A stretch of DNA of 49,227 nt, from assembly GCA_028719245.1 (NCBI GenBank), contig JAQUKG010000002.1:1-49227 (forward strand), given 5' to 3'. The notes under the pieces were generated by a model. That model saw only the letters and a program-made list of their open reading frames with translations. It was not told the origin of the DNA and did not search any database. Source of the DNA: Candidatus Altimarinota bacterium (GTDB lineage Bacteria; Patescibacteriota; Gracilibacteria; BD1-5; UBA6164). Made by a program: the position numbers and the translations under genes. Of the stretch, positions 44,617-49,227 are shown one piece after another; positions within the stretch are counted from its first letter, which is position 1; the number at the start of each line of letters is the position of its first letter.

Positions 44617-45610
44617 TTTTTATACATTTATAGTTTTTATAATTTTATTTTTAGTAGTTTGATTTTTGTTTTATAAAAAAATAACTTCTCAAATTAGTTT
44701 TAATAAAGATTATAAATTATTGGCTTCTAAAAGATATTTCTTTATGAAATATATATTTTTATTTTTATCATTTTTCTTTGTTTTAGTTTCAATCTTTTGA
44801 ATAAAATATTGAGAAAAAGCTGGAAATAGTGAATTGAAATGAGTTGATATAATTTTTACATTAGATGTTAGTAAATCTATGAATGTTGCAGATTTTAATG
44901 ATGATAATTATTATTATACAAGGCTTCAAATTGCTAAAAAGTCAATTTCAGAATTTGCAATAAAACATCCAGAAAATAGATATTGACTTGTAATATTTGC
45001 TTGAGAAGCAGTTTCAGCAGTTCCATTAACAGAAGATAATGATTTATTTTTAACATTACTTGATGGGGTTGATTATAAAAATTTAGTGAAACAATGAAGC
45101 AATTTTTTAAGTGCAATTTCACTTTGAATTGGTAGATTTACAGATGAAAATAGAAGCAAAGTAATGATTTTTTTAAGTGACTGATGAGATAGCGATGATA
45201 AAATTGATTATGATTGAATAAAAAATATTTCTACAAAAAATCCTTGAATAAATTATTTTGTAGTTTGAATTTGAACTAATAATTGATGAAAAATAATAAA
45301 TTGACAAGATGTTTTTTGAAGAATTAATTATCAAACTTATAACTGAGAAGAAGTAGTTTCTAAACTAGAAATTGCTAATTTAAAAAAAATTTCAAGTGCT
45401 TTAAGTGCAAAATTTACACAAGTTAAAAATTTATGAGATATGTTAAATTTGAATAATGATATAGAAAAACTTAATAAAACAATTATAAAAAAATGAACTT
45501 CTTGAGAACTGGCTGATGCAAGTAGAAAATTATCTATAATTGGTTTAATATTTTTTATGTTATTTTTATTATTTTACTTTTTAAATGATAAATTATGAAA
45601 AAAGTTTTAG
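44597..45610 (+). CDS. batB: BatB-like von Willebrand factor A protein
   Basis: 337 residues, same layout as BatA: TM near residues 10-26 and 52-68, MIDAS FTLDVSKSMNVADF, AVPLTEDND, FLSDGGDSDDK and a C-terminal TM. It differs from BatA by a longer insertion after the MIDAS (FNDDNYYYTRLQ). The two form the usual BatA/BatB pair. Its last 16 bp overlap the next gene. Confidence 0.87.
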
Positions 45611-46362
45611 CAATTTCATTTATAATCTGATTTTTGATTTTAAATATATTTTCTATAAAAGATTTTTATTATAATGCTTTAGGAAATTATTTCTTCTCAA
45701 AAGCTGATTTTAAAAATGCTTTAGGAAATTATTCTAACTCAAATAATAAAGAAAGTATTTTAAATACAGCAAATACTTATTATAAACAAAAAAAATATAT
45801 TGTTTCATTAAAAAAATATTTAAGTATTTTAAGTGATAATAAAACAGAATTTAGTTTTAGATTAAATCATAATATTTGAAATAATTATTATAAATTATCT
45901 TTGAATGCCAAACAAAATGAAATAAAATATTTAGAAAATGCAGTTCATTATTATACTTCTGCTTTGAATATTAGGTATGATGAGCAAACAAAACAAAATC
46001 TTGATTTTGTTTTAAATAAACTAAAAAAAACTAAAGAAGAAAATCAACAAACTCAAACTTGAGAAACTAATCAAAGCGGGACTAAAACACAATCTTGAGA
46101 ATTATCAAATTCTTGAAGTTTACAAAAATCAAGTTCTTGAAGTCAGAATTCTAATTCTTGAAGTGTTTCAAAAGATATTAAAGAACAACTAAAAGCATAT
46201 GAAGAGCAACTTAAACAAGACCAAAAACAAAATCAAAATCAGGTTTGAAAAGTTTCACAAAATTCAAGTGATCCTTTTAGTCAGTTTGATAGTTTTTTTG
46301 GCAATGATCCATTTTTTGATAATTCTGATTTAGGTTGAAATAATAATAAAAAGGATTGGTAA
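45595..46362 (+). CDS. BatC-like TPR protein
   Basis: 255 residues. N-terminal TM/signal anchor, then TPR-like helices (residues ~22-140, with ALGNYFFSKADFKNALGNYS and YKQKKYIVSLKKYLSIL), then a Ser/Gly/Gln-rich tail and an acidic Phe-rich end (DPFSQFDSFFGNDPFFDN). Place and topology match BatC. Overlaps batB by 16 bp and closes the operon. Serine-glycine linker Gly residues are UGA-coded. Confidence 0.75.
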
Positions 46363-46367
46363 AAATA

Positions 46368-47066
46368 TTAATATTCAATTTCAATTTCAATATTTTCTCA
46401 ACTAAATCAAATCTGTTCTAAATTATAGCTTAGAACTTTTCATAAAGTTAAGGTCAAGATATGTTCTTCTAATAAACATTTTCTCAAAAAATCTATTTTA
46501 CTTTGAGTTAAATTTTTTATATAAATTGATGCTATAACTCCCCTATTTATTCACTTAAACATAGCTTTAGTAAGTCAGGCCTCACGAATTGGTGGAATAA
46601 AAAAAATATTTTTTCACTCTCTTTTATAATCGCTTCATCTCCACATAAGATTTTCTATATTAACTGAAGTTGTTATTAAAGGCTTAGAAAAATCAACTCT
46701 AAAACAATTTATGTCTTCTCTGAGAAAACCAAGTTCAGTATAATAATTTTCAAGCATTTCTATTTCGCTATCCAAAGTTATTCAAATTATATGAATTTTT
46801 TTATTATTTTTTAAAGCATATTCAAATAAATCTTTAAAAATATTAAATTCATCTTCTTCGCTATAAACATTTGAAAATATAGCATATTTATCTCATATTT
46901 CAGCTAAAAGTTTTGAATTTTCTTTTTGTTTTAATAATTCTCACATAAAAAAGACTTCTACATTTTCAAAAGAAAAATTAGTTTGTAAATAAGAAAATAA
47001 AAATTTATTATCAAACAAAGATGTGTTTTCTATATTTAAAATTTTGTCTTTATATATTTTTTTCAT
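46368..47066 (-). CDS. Hypothetical protein, convergent with the Bat operon
   Basis: 232 residues, no family recognised. The middle alternates strands and helices (IHIIGITLDSEIEMLENYYT), followed by NIENLMWRGSDYKREGKNIF and FIPPIREAGLTKAMFKGIN. The C-terminal ~60 residues look like a separate alpha/beta part. No signal or TM segment. It ends 5 bp from the BatC stop and lies downstream of the EamA-like gene (6-bp gap), so probably co-transcribed with it. Confidence 0.5.
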
Positions 47067-47072
47067 AAAAAA

Positions 47073-47951
47073 TTATTTAAAATAATATCAAATAGAAATT
47101 AAAAATAGAATCATTATTGATAAAATAACATCTTTAGATTCTATTTTTTCTCTTAAAATAGAAAATGCAAAAATTAAAGTTGTAAATACTCATAAAAATG
47201 ATAATAAAATTGACATAGATAATCATAAATTGGAAACAACAACAAGTGATAAAAACCAAGAAATCCACGATAAAGATCAGGCAGATAACATATTTATATA
47301 AAATTCTTTTTCAATATTTTTTAATTCTAAAAACCACCTTAAAATTAAAAAAGGAATAAATAAAATTATGGTTCAAATAATTAAATAATTTACTATAAAA
47401 GAAAAAGAACTAACTCATAATCATCATTTTGTTATTTCAAGTAAAGCATATCAAGTAAATAAATTTCAAATCGCATAAAGTATTTGTGCAAAACAAAAAA
47501 TTAAAATATTTTTTGAAAAAGTTAGATTTTTTTTGTCTATACTAAATATTATAATTATAAAAATAGTAAAAATAATTATAAAAAATGTAATGATAGATAT
47601 ATCTCAAAATATAAAAAATGATAAAATTATAGTAAATATTTTTTCTAAATTTGTATATGGAAGAAGATAACTAATTTTCTCAACTTTTAAAATTTTAGTA
47701 CGAAAATAAAATCAGATAGTATAAATAAAGAAAATTATTCAAATAAACATTACTATTTTTACTCCTAAATTTAAATTTATATTTATTGGAAATAAATTAC
47801 AAAAATATATAAATAAAAATAAACAAATAGTAAAAAACTGGCTTAAAAAATCATTATTCCAAATACTTACATTATATTTTAACGATTTTTTTAAAAAAAC
47901 ATTTGATAAAGATCAAAACAAAATTGAAAAAAAAGCTATTATTATATTCAT
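47073..47951 (-). CDS. EamA/DMT-like membrane transporter
   Basis: 292 residues, almost entirely hydrophobic, with about ten helices. The two-fold repeat is visible: each half ends with a Gly/Ser-rich helix pair, LPYTNLEKIFTIILSFFIFG and LSMSILLSFLGVFTTLIFAF, the second followed by REKIESKDV. This is typical of DMT/EamA proteins ('L.P....... .....E......'). Substrate unknown. Helix Gly residues are often UGA. Confidence 0.7.
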
Positions 47952-47972
47952 AATTTAATTATTATTATAAAA

Positions 47973-48629
47973 TTATATTTCATCAATATTTAAATTTTTT
48001 ATCTTTTCAAATACTTCTGATAATATAAAATTAGCATAACTATTAGATTTCTTCTCAGATATATTTATATTTATTTCAGAAAAGAAAAATGTAAAAACTT
48101 TAGATGTAAATATTTGTATAATCTTAAAATCTTCTTTTTTAGATACTTCTATCATATTTAATATTTGTAAAGATGAATATTCTATACTTGTTATATCAAT
48201 TATATCTTCTATCCACTGATTAATTCTAATTTTTATTTCATCATTTAATAAACTATCATTAAAATCTAAAATAGAAAAATTTTTATTATAATTAAAATTT
48301 ATTACTGGTTTCTTAGACATTTGTCTTATATGATCACTAATTGGTAAGTAAATCAATGATAAAATTCAAAGCAAAAAATTTGAACTAAATCAATTATCAA
48401 GAGATTTAAATAAATCATTTAATAAAAAATCATAATCTTTATTTTTAATAATTTGAACCAAAAAACTTGCCAAAATATTATCAAATTTTTTAGCTTTCTT
48501 CTCATCTTTTTGAACTCTTTTAATTCCGGCTGAAGATTTTTTTACTGCTTCTTTAAATTTTTCAGATACTTCTGATGATTTTTGTCATCATTCTCAGGAT
48601 TCAATAGGAGTAAAATCGTCTAATCACAT
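47973..48629 (-). CDS. Hypothetical protein, Lys-rich and soluble
   Basis: 218 residues. A charged N-terminus (GLDDFTPIESGEGGQKSSEV, then KFKEAVKKSSAGIKRVQK) is followed by a helical region and one short hydrophobic stretch (SSNFLLGILSLIYLPI). No family recognised. The true start is the ATG at 48629, whose second codon is UGA; taking UGA as stop would place the start at 48356. A 44-bp palindrome lies 1 bp upstream of the ATG. Confidence 0.55.
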
Positions 48630-48630
48630 A

Positions 48631-48674
48631 TTTAAATAAAATACAAAATAATATTATTTTGTATTTTATTTAAA
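48631..48674. repeat. 44-bp perfect palindrome just upstream of a start codon
   Basis: Arms of 22 bp (TTTAAATAAAATACAAAAT plus AAT at the centre) are exact reverse complements. It lies 1 bp upstream of the minus-strand ATG at 48629 and about 158 bp beyond the partial gene that ends at 48832. It could terminate that gene or fold in the leader of the next one and hide its start. The rest of the 202-bp gap shows no gene. Confidence 0.75.
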
Positions 48675-48831
48675 AACTTTATTTATTCAAATTTAAACAG
48701 AATTTTTAGTCATAGCAGATATAATGGGATATTGTGATTTTTAGGAAGTTAGAGTATAATTCAAAAAAAGTGTGTAAAGTAAGAAATAGCTTAAGTCAAG
48801 AAATATATAATAATAAACTGAATCTTTTGCA

Positions 48832-49227
48832 TTATTTAAATTTTATCTCTGTATATACTTTTGTTACTTTATTTGTTATTTTTACTTTTTTTCATATTAA
48901 ATCTTTTGCATTATTTGATGATAAAGTTCAGTCAGTGTTTATTATTAAATTAGAATTATTTGTTATTAAATCACTTATATTAGGAGTTTCACTAAAAATA
49001 GTTTTTTTTCATATATTAAAAGTATTACTTTGAGCTACCACATAATTACTTAAATTTAACACATCAATTTCTTTTTTTGCAGCTCCTCAAATTCAATAAA
49101 AAACATTTATTGTAAAGCTTTGTCAGATATTTAATTTTACATCAGAACAATTTCTAATTACAGATCAAGAAGAGTTTATTGCAGTTGAAGAAAAGAAGTA
49201 TCAATCATTTCATTTTAAACATAATCT
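48832..49227 (-). CDS. Partial protein, C-terminal 131 residues, cut by window edge
   Basis: The start lies outside the window. The visible part is beta-rich and Ser/Asn/Thr-rich: RLCLKGNDGYFFSSTAINSS, GQSFTINVFYGIGGAAKKE and a C-terminal KITNKVTKVYTEIKFK. It resembles the end of a secreted beta protein (LamG- or Ig-like), but no family is certain. A plus-strand frame over 48734-49033 lies on top of it and is a shadow. Confidence 0.55.

Noticed and set aside
48734-49033. Plus-strand open frame of about 99 codons
   Set aside because: It lies over a minus-strand frame (48832-49227) that continues beyond the window and looks more protein-like under code 25.

Overview
The window reads as coherent protein only if UGA is translated as glycine (genetic code 25). 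With UGA as a stop, almost every gene breaks into pieces. With UGA as Gly, both ATP synthase P-loops, the TyrRS HIGH/KMSKT motifs and about 47 complete or partial genes read through. The DNA is very AT-rich, Arg is nearly always AGA, and TAA/TAG are the only stops. Together with the gene content (PrgI, a TraC-like protein, a KH/R3H protein, a wHTH-nucleotidyltransferase regulator, type IV pilins, one giant secreted protein), this points to Candidatus Gracilibacteria or Absconditabacteria (SR1) in the Patescibacteria/CPR. I cannot choose between the two from this window. I saw no tRNA, rRNA, CRISPR array or transposase gene, and no gene-free stretch over 300 bases.

Layout. 1-198: N-terminus of arginyl-tRNA synthetase (minus). 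315-705: a damaged pilin/LamG gene. 727-3215 (plus): ybeY, then a small conjugation/secretion-like set (PrgI, a TraC/VirB4-like protein without ATPase, a VirB2/TrbC-like pilin, a membrane protein), ending in a 40-bp perfect palindrome. 3267-11075 (minus): a TPR-like membrane-anchored protein, Jag/KhpB, a wHTH regulator, a pilin fused to a FISUMP domain, a CPA1 Na+/H+ antiporter, TyrRS and a cyclic-nucleotide-binding domain protein. 11265-12976 (plus): a membrane protein and a sigma-region-4/HARE-HTH regulator.

13053-22763 (plus) is an enlarged F1Fo ATP synthase locus: an AtpI/AtpZ-like protein, atpB, atpE, atpF, a short atpH, atpA, a lipoprotein, atpG, an RNase HI-like gene, a membrane protein, atpD, atpC, then a YbaK-type deacylase and inorganic pyrophosphatase. 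GC-rich REP-like inverted repeats directly follow atpA and atpD, and in both cases the stop codon lies at the edge of the repeat.

22910-36100 is a single gene for a secreted protein of 4,396 residues with Ig-like regions, FG-GAP-like and TSP3-like calcium-binding motifs, a Gly/Pro/Cys-rich hydrophobic block and a Leu-Pro-rich block. It has its own promoter-like sequence and a terminator upstream. After it come a minus-strand nucleotidyltransferase, an SGNH hydrolase lipoprotein, a LolD-type ABC ATPase, and a NadB-like flavoprotein preceded by a trpL-like leader (tandem Trp codons plus an intrinsic terminator).

39918-42132 holds three unrecognised genes. 42271-46362 is a Bat-type operon (DUF58 vWA, small membrane protein, BatA, BatB, BatC-like TPR) with no MoxR ATPase in view. 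The right end (minus) has an unknown protein, an EamA-like transporter, an unknown protein headed by a 44-bp perfect palindrome, and a partial gene cut by the window edge. Starts almost never show a Shine-Dalgarno sequence. Gene ends below assume code 25.
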